10,155 nucleotides of DNA from Pseudomonadota bacterium. GTDB taxonomy: Bacteria > Pseudomonadota > Alphaproteobacteria > Rhizobiales > Kaistiaceae. Made by a program: the position numbers and the translations under genes. The stretch lies in assembly GCA_023391905.1 (NCBI GenBank), contig JAEWAD010000035.1:1-10155 (forward strand), written 5' to 3'. Positions 1 through 5,647 of this stretch are shown in pieces (within the stretch, counting starts at the first letter, position 1; the number at the start of each line of letters is the position of its first letter). The notes below the pieces were generated by a model. It saw nothing but the letters and a program-made list of their open reading frames with translations. It had not been told where the DNA came from and ran no database searches.

Positions 1-11
1 GGCCGGTTCTC

Positions 12-758
12 ATGCCGCTGCCGGACATGGCGCAGGCCGACATGCAGGACCTGATCTTCGAGGGCGGCGAGGACGATCTCCTGCCGATGCCGGCGCCGAG
101 CGTCTCGCGCGCCCGCGGCACGGCGGAGCTCATTCGCCAGATCGAGACCTCCGGTCCGCTCGACACCACGCCCGAAGCCGAGGCCGACACGCGCACCGAG
201 GCGGAGAAGCAGGAGGTTCTCGACGCCGTCTATGCCGAGATCATGTCCGACCCGGAGACGGCCTTCCGCCCGGCGCCGCTGATCTACCAGGACTTCCTGT
301 TCCACTGCCGGATCAAGAAGCTCGGCACCTTCGGTCAGGACATGCCGAGCTTCCGCAAGCGCCTGGCGCTGGCGCGCGCCGGCGTCGCTTCCGACAGGGG
401 CGACGAAGCCTGGGAGCAGGTTCTCACCGTCGCAGAAAGCCTGCCGGAGGAGATGCAGGGCGTATTCCTGCTGCTCGCCCGCGCCGCACGCGAGGAAGCG
501 CCCTGCCCGACCGACGAGGCGCTGGCCATTGCCTATGGCAGCCGGTCGCCGTCGCGCGGCCGCTGGCTTTTGACCTACATGTCCGAGCATGGCCACATCC
601 GCAACGAGGTCGACTTCCGCGGCAGCCGCATCGTGACGATCGCCGGCGTCAACTGGCGCACCCAGCCGGGCGCGCCGAAGGCCGGGCCGATCAAGAAGGT
701 CGACCCGCTTCGCCGCGCACCGATGCTTGCCCAGCAGGCTCGCCAGTCCGCCGAGTAA
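12..758 (+). CDS. Conserved hypothetical protein with C-terminal winged-helix-like domain
   Basis: I do not recognise this protein as a named family. It is 248 residues from the first ATG. The reading frame stays open to the window edge and no Shine-Dalgarno is visible in the 11 bases before the ATG, so the true start may lie outside the window. Residues 1-65 are acidic and low in predicted structure, and residues 66-160 look helical. Residues about 145-212 resemble a winged helix-turn-helix: helices around LARAAREEA and DEALAIAYGS, a probable recognition helix SRGRWLLTYMSEHG, then a wing-like strand pair DFRGSRIVTI. The C-terminus is basic and proline-rich. This suggests DNA binding or a protein partner of a DNA-associated complex, but that is inference from pattern only. 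It is followed by a 140-nt gap before the lipoprotein gene, with no clear terminator. Codon use matches the neighbours. Confidence 0.7.
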   Translation: MPLPDMAQADMQDLIFEGGEDDLLPMPAPSVSRARGTAELIRQIETSGPLDTTPEAEADTRTEAEKQEVLDAVYAEIMSDPETAFRPAPLIYQDFLFHCRIKKLGTFGQDMPSFRKRLALARAGVASDRGDEAWEQVLTVAESLPEEMQGVFLLLARAAREEAPCPTDEALAIAYGSRSPSRGRWLLTYMSEHGHIRNEVDFRGSRIVTIAGVNWRTQPGAPKAGPIKKVDPLRRAPMLAQQARQSAE

Positions 759-850
759 TTCACGCACTGCCGCCTGCGCGCAGTTGCTTTCTTCGCCGCA
801 TCCCCGCCATCATGATGAGCAGAATCGTGCGCTGCCTGATGGTGAACACA

Positions 851-886
851 CTGCGGCAATCGGGAGCCTCCCGCCTTTGGCCGCAG
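851..886 (+). other. Two-tier stem-loop directly before the lipoprotein ribosome-binding site
   Basis: The outer arms CTGCGGC (851-857) and GCCGCAG (880-886) are perfect complements. Inside them a second stem CGGGA (861-865) and TCCCG (869-873) closes a GCC loop. The outer stem ends one base before the purine-rich AAGGGGGAG that serves the ATG at 899. No T-run follows, so it is not an intrinsic terminator. It could modulate translation or stabilise the 5' end of the message; this is inferred from the bases alone. Confidence 0.4.
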
Positions 887-895
887 AAGGGGGAG
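887..895 (+). promoter_or_regulatory. Ribosome-binding site that fixes the lipoprotein start at 899
   Basis: AAGGGGGAG lies 3 bases before the ATG when measured to its end, and its GGGGG core is about 6 bases upstream. The longer in-frame start at 812 lacks such a site and would bury the signal peptide behind 29 extra residues, so 899 is preferred. Confidence 0.7.
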
Positions 896-898
896 AGT

Positions 899-1438
899 AT
901 GGAACAAGCAGCATTCTCATCGGACAGCGCCAGTCTGGCCGGCCCGTCCGGCCGTCGGGCCGTCGCCTGGCTGGTCGGTGCGACCGCGCTGCTCGCGATC
1001 GCGGGCTGCGCTTCGGTCACCGAACGCGCCGGCCCCTCGGTCCAGCCGACACCGACCGTCCATGTCACCACGGATGAACTCATCGGCAACTGGGGCCTCG
1101 GCTCGTTCCGCGAGGAAGCCGACCTGCCGCGCACCATCAACGAGGCGCGCCGCTACTGCAACAATCCCTATGTCATCACGCGCGGCCCGAACAACGGCGT
1201 GATGATGTATCTCGCCGACCAGTCGAAGCCCAGCGAGCTGGTGCTGAAGACGGCCGGCGGCCGCGTCTATATCGGGCCGCCCGGTCCGGCCGGAACTCCC
1301 AAGGATCGCCAGATCACCTCCTTCCAGGACGGTGTCATGGTGGCGCCCTGGGTCGATCCCAGCGTGACCGCGCGCTACGGCACGATGGTGTTCGTGCGCT
1401 GCGGTCAACCGGCCGCCGCCGCGTCATCGACCGGTTGA
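899..1438 (+). CDS. Predicted lipoprotein of unknown function
   Basis: A 179-residue protein starting at the ATG with a strong ribosome-binding site. The N-terminus has a polar stretch with two arginines (19-20), a hydrophobic helix (21-35) and a lipobox IAGC with the lipidated cysteine at residue 37. The mature protein should therefore be anchored by lipid in the periplasm, on the inner or outer membrane. The mature domain (about 55-169) contains a conserved-looking YCNNPYVITRGPNNG segment and ends in FVRCGQ. The cysteines at 87 and 168 could form a disulfide. Its beta-rich, glycine-rich character fits a small envelope domain, but I cannot assign a family. The next gene is an envelope L,D-transpeptidase on the same strand, separated by a GC-rich hairpin. 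A link to cell-wall upkeep is possible but unproven. Similar small lipoproteins are, as I recall, annotated as hypothetical in rhizobia. Confidence 0.8.
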   Translation: MEQAAFSSDSASLAGPSGRRAVAWLVGATALLAIAGCASVTERAGPSVQPTPTVHVTTDELIGNWGLGSFREEADLPRTINEARRYCNNPYVITRGPNNGVMMYLADQSKPSELVLKTAGGRVYIGPPGPAGTPKDRQITSFQDGVMVAPWVDPSVTARYGTMVFVRCGQPAAAASSTG

Positions 1439-1444
1439 ATTGAC

Positions 1445-1463
1445 GGCCCGGCCACGCCGGGCC
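1445..1463 (+). terminator. GC-rich hairpin after the lipoprotein gene, possible terminator
   Basis: GGCCCGGC (1445-1452) and GCCGGGCC (1456-1463) pair perfectly over 8 bp around a CAC loop, beginning 6 bases after the TGA stop. Only a short TTT (1467-1469) follows, so termination would be weak or partial. The hairpin may instead stabilise the 3' end of the lipoprotein message. Confidence 0.5.
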
Positions 1464-1496
1464 CGGTTTCGTCTCCGTCCAAATCCTGAGGTTCCC

Positions 1497-2135
1497 ATGC
1501 GTGACAAAGCGGTGAAATTGATCCGCCAGATGCTCCGGCGCCCTCTCTCGATCGCGCTGGCCGGCGTCGCCGTCGCGACCCTGGCGCCGCTCGCGCCAGC
1601 CGAGGCCGCGCCCCGCGAAACGTTGCAGATCAACGAGCAGCCCGGCTTCGTGCCGTCGAAGCAGGATTCGATCCTGCCGCCGGAGTTCCGCCCGCAACCG
1701 GTCTATTTCCGCAGCAACGAGAAGCCGGGCACGATCATCATCAACACCGATGAGCGCTTCCTCTATCTCGTCCAGCCCGACAACCGCGCCATCCGCTATG
1801 GCGTCGGCGTCGGTCGCGACGGCTTCCAATGGTCCGGCCTCCTGAAGATCTCGCGCAAGGCGGAATGGCCCGATTGGCGTCCGCCGCCGGAGATGATCCA
1901 GCGCCAGCCCTACCTGCCGCGCTTCATGGCCGGCGGCGAAGGCAACCCCATGGGCGCCCGCGCGCTCTATCTCGGCGACACGGTCTACCGCATCCACGGC
2001 ACCAACCAGCCGCAGACGATCGGCCACGCGCTCTCGTCCGGCTGCTTCCGCATGGTGAACAACGATGTGATCGACCTGTTCGACCGTGTCCCGGTCGGCA
2101 CCAAGGTCATCGTGCGCCAGCAGGCGAAGCTCTAG
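1497..2135 (+). CDS. Secreted L,D-transpeptidase, YkuD (ErfK/YbiS/YcfS/YnhG) family
   Basis: A 212-residue protein. L,D-transpeptidases cross-link peptidoglycan stems (3-3 bonds) or attach proteins to the wall in the periplasm, using an active-site cysteine. The signal peptide has a basic start (K4, K7, R10, R14, R15), a hydrophobic core from about 17 to 33, and a cleavage site near AEA (37). The YkuD domain runs from about residue 75 to the end, opening with FLYLVQ. The catalytic motif is present: H167 in IHGTNQPQ, then SSGCFRM with the nucleophile C183. SSGC in place of the textbook SHGC is common in alphaproteobacterial members. There is no LysM or other wall-binding domain. The ATG at 1497 has TGAGG 5 bases upstream; an in-frame ATG at 1440 would put 19 arginine-rich residues before the signal peptide and is unlikely. 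Which cross-link or partner it serves cannot be told. Confidence 0.93.
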   Translation: MRDKAVKLIRQMLRRPLSIALAGVAVATLAPLAPAEAAPRETLQINEQPGFVPSKQDSILPPEFRPQPVYFRSNEKPGTIIINTDERFLYLVQPDNRAIRYGVGVGRDGFQWSGLLKISRKAEWPDWRPPPEMIQRQPYLPRFMAGGEGNPMGARALYLGDTVYRIHGTNQPQTIGHALSSGCFRMVNNDVIDLFDRVPVGTKVIVRQQAKL

Positions 2136-2197
2136 CAGGCATACTCCGGCAGCCCCGATCGGAGCTGCCTCAGCGAGCAATCAACGGGAAGGCGACC

Positions 2198-3229
2198 ATG
2201 TTTCCTGCGAAGGTAATTTCCGGCCGCACGGCGGCTCTTGCCCTGGCGGTCACGCTCGGCGGCGTCGCCGCCGCCAATGCGGGCACGCTCGATACGGTGA
2301 AGCAGCGCGGCAACCTGATCTGCGGCGTCAGCCAGGGCCTGCTGGGCTTCTCGGCCAAGGACGACGCCGGCAAGTGGAGCGGCTTCGACGTCGACTTCTG
2401 CCGCGCCGTCGCGACTGCGGTCTTCAACGATCCGGAGAAGGTGACCTATGTCCCCCTCTCCGCCGCCGAGCGCTTCGATGCGCTGAAGGACGGCAAGGTG
2501 GACCTCCTGTCGCGCAACTCGACCTGGACGATGTCGCGCGAGACGGACCTCCCGCTCGCCTTCGCCGGCGTCACCTACTATGACGGCCAGGGCTTCATGG
2601 TGAAGCGCGACAGCGGCAAGGTCTCGGCCCTCGAGCTGGACGGCTCGACCGTCTGCGTCCAGAGCGGCACCACCAGCGAGCAGAACTTCGTCGACTATTT
2701 CGACACCAACACGATGAAGTTCACCAAGGTCGCGGCCGATAGCCCCGAGCAGTCGCTGGAGAACTACAAGTCCGGCAAGTGCAACGTCATCACCACCGAC
2801 GTGTCGCAGCTCTATTCGGAGCGCGCGACGCTCTCGGATTCCGGCGATCACCTCATCCTGCCCGACGTCATCTCGAAGGAGCCGCTCGGCCCGGTCGTCC
2901 GCCAGGACGACGCCAAGTGGCGCGCGCTCGTCACCTGGGTCCACAACGCCATGCTGAACGCCGAGGAGCTGGGCGTCTCGTCCGAGCGCGTCGACGAGGC
3001 CAAGGCGTCGAAGAAGCCCGACGTCATGCGGCTCGTCGGCACGGATGGCGGCTTCGGCGAGAAGCTCGGCCTCACCAACGACTGGGCGATCAACATCGTC
3101 AAGACGGTCGGCAACTACGGCGAGAGCTACGAGCGCAATCTCGGCGTCGGCTCCAAGCTCGGCATCCCGCGCGGCATGAACCAGCTCTGGTCGCTCGGCG
3201 GCATCCAGTACGCCCCGCCGATCCGCTAG
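2198..3229 (+). CDS. aapJ: General L-amino acid ABC transporter substrate-binding protein, AapJ-like
   Basis: A 343-residue periplasmic solute-binding protein of the SBP_bac_3 family, very close in length to rhizobial AapJ (about 341). AapJ delivers many L-amino acids to the AapQMP importer. The signal peptide spans residues 1-28, with cleavage after ANA. Family landmarks are an early GNLICGVSQG strand, the KWSGFDVDFCRAVA segment, the ligand-site stretch LLSRNSTWTMSRE, the hinge-region CVQSGTTSEQN, and a C-terminal extension typical of AapJ/BztA. Four cysteines are visible (ICG, DFCRA, TVCVQ, GKCNV) and could pair. GGGAAGG (2186-2192) sits 5 bases before the chosen ATG. The gene lies 62 nt after the L,D-transpeptidase gene and ends before a strong terminator. 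No aapQ, aapM or aapP follows; the next genes run the other way. It is therefore an orphan copy, perhaps serving a transporter encoded elsewhere. Confidence 0.92.
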   Translation: MFPAKVISGRTAALALAVTLGGVAAANAGTLDTVKQRGNLICGVSQGLLGFSAKDDAGKWSGFDVDFCRAVATAVFNDPEKVTYVPLSAAERFDALKDGKVDLLSRNSTWTMSRETDLPLAFAGVTYYDGQGFMVKRDSGKVSALELDGSTVCVQSGTTSEQNFVDYFDTNTMKFTKVAADSPEQSLENYKSGKCNVITTDVSQLYSERATLSDSGDHLILPDVISKEPLGPVVRQDDAKWRALVTWVHNAMLNAEELGVSSERVDEAKASKKPDVMRLVGTDGGFGEKLGLTNDWAINIVKTVGNYGESYERNLGVGSKLGIPRGMNQLWSLGGIQYAPPIR

Positions 3230-3247
3230 ACGCGGCACCCGAAACAA

Positions 3248-3279
3248 AAAGGGCCGGCATCCTCGAATGCCGGCCCTTT
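3248..3279. terminator. Bidirectional intrinsic terminator between convergent genes
   Basis: AAAGGGCCGGCAT (3248-3260) and ATGCCGGCCCTTT (3267-3279) form a perfect 13-bp stem with a 6-nt loop CCTCGA. On the + strand the stem ends in TTT followed by CATTTG. On the minus strand it ends in a T-run (TTTTTGTTTC). It sits 18 bases after the aapJ-like stop and 19 bases after the cupin stop, so it plausibly ends both transcripts. Confidence 0.92.
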
Positions 3280-3298
3280 CATTTGAACGCGACCGCGA

Positions 3299-3853
3299 TC
3301 AGCGGATGAACTGGTCGATATAGCCCTCGCCGAGGCCGATATCGGTGTAGTGCTTGCGGCAGAGGTCGATCTTGGTGAAGACGTCCTCATAGCCCTGCAC
3401 GGCGCCATCGGGATCGACATAGATCATGGCGCCATTGACCTGGAACAGGGTGATCATCTCGGTCACGTGCGGCTCGACGACGAGCGTGTGCGTCTCGCCC
3501 GGCGCCTCGTAGACATAGGAGCCCTCCTCCGCCGTCCAGTCGTGCTCGAGATAGTGCCAGCTGCCCTTCAGCACCCAGCCATGCACCGGCTGCGGATGGC
3601 GATGGCGCGACAGCACGCCCGACTTCCGAACGCGGAGCAGGTTCATCCAGTAGCCGCGGCTCGCCGACAGGCAGAGCGGGCGAAACCAGACATTTTCCTG
3701 CTGCGGCACCCAGAGGCGCTCATCCGTCGGGATGGCGTTGGGAATCACGATCTCGGGAAAGGATTCCTTCGGCTGCGGGTGCCGGTAGGGAACACGCTTC
3801 GCGTCGGCATCGGTCTCGAGGCTGGTGCGGTTGGCCGTGGTGTTTTCGCTCAT
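3299..3853 (-). CDS. Cupin protein, 2,4'-dihydroxyacetophenone dioxygenase-like family
   Basis: A 184-residue single-domain cupin, last gene of the importer operon. Proteins of this type are usually labelled 2,4'-dihydroxyacetophenone dioxygenase family, after a bacterial enzyme that cleaves a C-C bond using a metal centre and O2. Most members are untested. The barrel runs from about residue 55 to 150. Cupin motif 1 gives H84 and H86 in SRHRHPQPVHG, and E103 follows in WHYLEHDW. Motif 2 gives H122 in PGETHTL. These four (three His plus Glu) are the likely metal ligands. The usual motif-1 glutamate position holds H91. The ATG at 3853 has a purine-rich AGAGAGAGA just upstream and lies 14 nt after the dehydrogenase stop. 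The frame is open much further upstream, but that part is only the antisense-frame shadow of the dehydrogenase. In a sugar operon it may be an isomerase or oxygenase of the imported compound rather than an aromatic enzyme; this is inference. Confidence 0.82.
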   Translation of the reverse strand: MSENTTANRTSLETDADAKRVPYRHPQPKESFPEIVIPNAIPTDERLWVPQQENVWFRPLCLSASRGYWMNLLRVRKSGVLSRHRHPQPVHGWVLKGSWHYLEHDWTAEEGSYVYEAPGETHTLVVEPHVTEMITLFQVNGAMIYVDPDGAVQGYEDVFTKIDLCRKHYTDIGLGEGYIDQFIR

Positions 3854-3867
3854 CGTATCTCTCTCTT

Positions 3868-4569
3868 TCAAACCGATGCGTAGCCGCCGTCGACCGGCAC
3901 GACCGTGCCGGTCATGAAGCGGGCTGCGTCCGAGCACAGGAAGGCGACGACGTCGCCGATGTCGCGCGGGTCGCCCCAGCGCTTCATGGGGGTGCGACCG
4001 AGGATCCCGGCCGAACGCACCGGATCCTCGACGATGCCGCGGGTCACCTCGGTCGCCACCCAGCCGGGCGCGACCGCGTTGACGCGGATGCCTTCCTCGG
4101 CCCAGGCGACGCCGAGCGCCTTGGTCAGCTGCGCCACGCCGCCCTTCGAGGCGGTATAGGCCGGAACCAGCGGGCCACCGAAAATCGAAAGCATCGAGGC
4201 CGTGTTGACGATCGCGCCGCCCTGCTTCGCCAGCAGCGGCCGGGCGCCGACGCACATCCGCATCGTGCCGGTCAGGTTGACGTCGATGACCTTCTGGAAC
4301 ACGTCGATGTCGTATTCCCGCCCCCGGAAGAGCACGCCGGCGCAGTTGACGAGCGCATCCAGTTTCTCGAAGCCCGACAGGACCGCGTCGACCGAGGCCT
4401 GATCCGTGACGTCGAGCACGACGGCGGCGAGATGATCGCGCGCCGGTACGGCGGCCACCTCGGCCTCGCTCAGCCCGGTGACCGTGACGGCATAGCCGGC
4501 GGCGAGCAGTGCCTCGGCGACGCCGAAGCCGATACCCCTCGCACCGCCCGTGACAAGTGCCTGTTTCAA
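3868..4569 (-). CDS. Short-chain dehydrogenase/reductase, KduD-like
   Basis: A 233-residue classical SDR, presumed cytoplasmic, oxidising a hydroxyl of a sugar or polyol with NAD(P). The Rossmann glycine motif TGGARGIG is at residues 7-14, NCAG at 75-78, and the catalytic tetrad is N98, S125, Y138 and K142 (YTASK). The C-terminal stretch PMKRWGDPRDIGDVVAFL and the VDGGYAS end resemble 2-deoxy-D-gluconate 3-dehydrogenase (KduD) and related sugar-acid dehydrogenases, so that substrate class is my best guess. The start is a TTG at 4569. An in-frame TGA lies just upstream and the first beta strand (KQALVTGG) begins at residue 2, so no longer form is possible. AGGAGG (4580-4585) is 10 nt before it. 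The only nearby ATG (4588) is in another frame. It is separated from the binding-protein gene by a strong stem-loop and followed at 14 nt by the cupin gene. Confidence 0.9.
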   Translation of the reverse strand: MKQALVTGGARGIGFGVAEALLAAGYAVTVTGLSEAEVAAVPARDHLAAVVLDVTDQASVDAVLSGFEKLDALVNCAGVLFRGREYDIDVFQKVIDVNLTGTMRMCVGARPLLAKQGGAIVNTASMLSIFGGPLVPAYTASKGGVAQLTKALGVAWAEEGIRVNAVAPGWVATEVTRGIVEDPVRSAGILGRTPMKRWGDPRDIGDVVAFLCSDAARFMTGTVVPVDGGYASV

Positions 4570-4579
4570 GATGCGATAG

Positions 4580-4585
4580 CCTCCT
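4580..4585 (-). promoter_or_regulatory. Ribosome-binding site for the TTG-started dehydrogenase
   Basis: AGGAGG read on the minus strand, 10 nt before the TTG at 4569. The spacing is slightly long but the site is a perfect anti-Shine-Dalgarno match. It supports a start here instead of at the out-of-frame ATG at 4588, which overlaps it. Confidence 0.7.
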
Positions 4586-4590
4586 CATGA

Positions 4591-4618
4591 GCACCGGCCG
4601 CGCGGACGCGGCCGGTGC
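4591..4618 (-). other. Intercistronic stem-loop between binding-protein and dehydrogenase genes
   Basis: GCACCGGCCGCG (4591-4602) and CGCGGCCGGTGC (4607-4618) are perfect 12-bp complements around a 4-nt loop, TCCG on the transcribed strand. It starts 11 nt after the binding-protein stop and ends just before the dehydrogenase ribosome-binding site. There is no T-run on the minus strand, so it is not a standard terminator. Such structures after binding-protein genes are known to protect the upstream message from 3' decay, giving more binding protein than downstream enzymes. That role is inferred here. Confidence 0.75.
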
Positions 4619-4628
4619 GGATCGTGGA

Positions 4629-5618
4629 TCAGTTCGCGGGGCGCGACCAGAGATTCTCCAGCGTCCCGATGTTTTCCTGCGTGGCGAGGCGGCCCTTGGC
4701 GAGGCAGACGCCGTCCGCGCAGTCCGCGTCCTTGCCGTTGGCGATGTCGATCGCGACGCGGATCGCCTCCTGCGCATGGGCGTAGGCGTCATAGGTGGTG
4801 CCGACGTCGATGTAGCCGCCCTGCATCGCCGTCACCGCTTCCGGGAACACGTCCTGCGTGGCGATCCAGACATGCTTGGCGTCGCCGCGCGGCGCCCAGC
4901 GATCCGCGCCCTCAAGCGCCGACTGCACGGCCGACAGCGCGAAATCGCTGGCGAGGAACATGCAGTTCGCGTCCGGATTGGCGCGCAGCGCGTTCACCGT
5001 GCCCGAGCGGAACAGGTCCGGGTTCCACTCGGTCGGCACCGAGACGAGCGTCGTGACGACGCCGGAATTGTCCGTGACCTCATGCCAGGCCTTCGAGCGG
5101 TTCATGGCGTTGACGTCGGTCAGCGAGCCCTGCAGCTCGATGCACTTGCCGGTGACACCCTTGTCCTTCAGGAGCGCGACGAAGGCTTCGGCCGTGGTCT
5201 TGCCCTGGTCGAAGCTGTCGCCGCCGACATGCACGGTCGGCTTGGTGGTCGAGGATTCCCGGTCGAAGGTCATGAACGGGATGCCGGCCTCCTTGGCGGC
5301 GCGGATCGAGGCGCCGATGGCGGCGGCATCCTCGGCGCGCGCGATGATCAGGTCGACGCCCTGGTTGATCAGGTCCTCGATGTTCGCCGCCTGGCGCGTC
5401 GGATCGGCGTCGGCGACGTTGATCACCCAGTGGACGTTGATCCCGGCTTCCTTGCCCTGGCGGATCGCCTCGGACTGCAGATATTCCTGCCACTTCACCG
5501 GCAGCTGGTTGTCCATGGCGTTCCAGGACAGACCGACGGTGAAATCCTTGGCATGAGCCGGCAGCGTCGCCGCGATCATGCATCCGGCCGCGAACAGGGC
5601 CTTGTTCAACACGCGCAT
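4629..5618 (-). CDS. Periplasmic sugar-binding protein of a CUT2 (RbsB-type) ABC importer
   Basis: A 329-residue type-I periplasmic binding protein that captures the substrate for the adjoining permeases. The signal peptide is residues 1-23 (MRVLNK, hydrophobic core, cleavage after AHA). The mature fold begins with KDFTVGLSW and alternates strands and helices as in RbsB-like proteins: QAANIEDLINQGVDLII, then AGIPFMTFDRESS, then VHVGGDSFDQGK, and later MFLASDFALSAVQ. A C-terminal DADCADGVC pair of cysteines could form a small disulfide. The ATG at 5618 is chosen because GGGAGG (5625-5630) is 6 nt upstream and the signal peptide starts there. An in-frame ATG at 5651 overlaps the permease stop as ATGA but has a poor ribosome site. 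It follows the second permease gene at 29 nt. The ligand is not identifiable by eye: a pentose, hexose, polyol or sugar acid are all possible. Confidence 0.92.
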   Translation of the reverse strand: MRVLNKALFAAGCMIAATLPAHAKDFTVGLSWNAMDNQLPVKWQEYLQSEAIRQGKEAGINVHWVINVADADPTRQAANIEDLINQGVDLIIARAEDAAAIGASIRAAKEAGIPFMTFDRESSTTKPTVHVGGDSFDQGKTTAEAFVALLKDKGVTGKCIELQGSLTDVNAMNRSKAWHEVTDNSGVVTTLVSVPTEWNPDLFRSGTVNALRANPDANCMFLASDFALSAVQSALEGADRWAPRGDAKHVWIATQDVFPEAVTAMQGGYIDVGTTYDAYAHAQEAIRVAIDIANGKDADCADGVCLAKGRLATQENIGTLENLWSRPAN

Positions 5619-5624
5619 TTCTAG

Positions 5625-5630
5625 CCTCCC
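5625..5630 (-). promoter_or_regulatory. Ribosome-binding site that decides the binding-protein start
   Basis: GGGAGG on the minus strand, 6 nt before the ATG at 5618. It favours this start over the in-frame ATG at 5651. Confidence 0.75.
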
Positions 5631-5647
5631 TTGTTGCGCCCGCCCAT

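Noticed and set aside
287..296. Loss of the Walker A lysine in ATPase domain 2 (residue numbers of the protein at 6685-8190), as a sign of an inactive transporter
   Set aside because: A degenerate second site (GSGRTE) is the normal state of RbsA/MglA-type tandem ATPases.
2040..2046. SSGC in place of SHGC at the L,D-transpeptidase active site, as a possible broken motif
   Set aside because: The catalytic cysteine and the upstream HGTN histidine are present, and SSGC is common in alphaproteobacterial YkuD proteins, so it is not a defect.
2148..2169. GGCAGC/GCTGCC inverted repeat between the L,D-transpeptidase and aapJ-like genes, as a terminator
   Set aside because: Only 6 bp with a 10-nt loop, no T-run, and competing pairings (CTCCG/CGGAG). 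Too weak in GC-rich DNA to call.
2132..3247. A 371-codon minus-strand frame antisense to the aapJ-like gene
   Set aside because: It has no domain, low-complexity Ala/Arg/Val composition, and it runs across the terminator region opposite a well-supported gene.
3299..4792. A 497-codon minus-strand open frame covering the cupin, the dehydrogenase region and part of the binding-protein gene
   Set aside because: Only its last 184 codons (from 3853) resemble a protein family. The rest is arginine/glycine-rich and lies out of frame over the clearly real dehydrogenase and binding-protein genes.
4557..5624. A 355-codon + strand frame antisense to the sugar-binding protein
   Set aside because: Arginine- and aspartate-rich shadow with no family motif. 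The minus-strand gene is intact with signal peptide and ribosome site.
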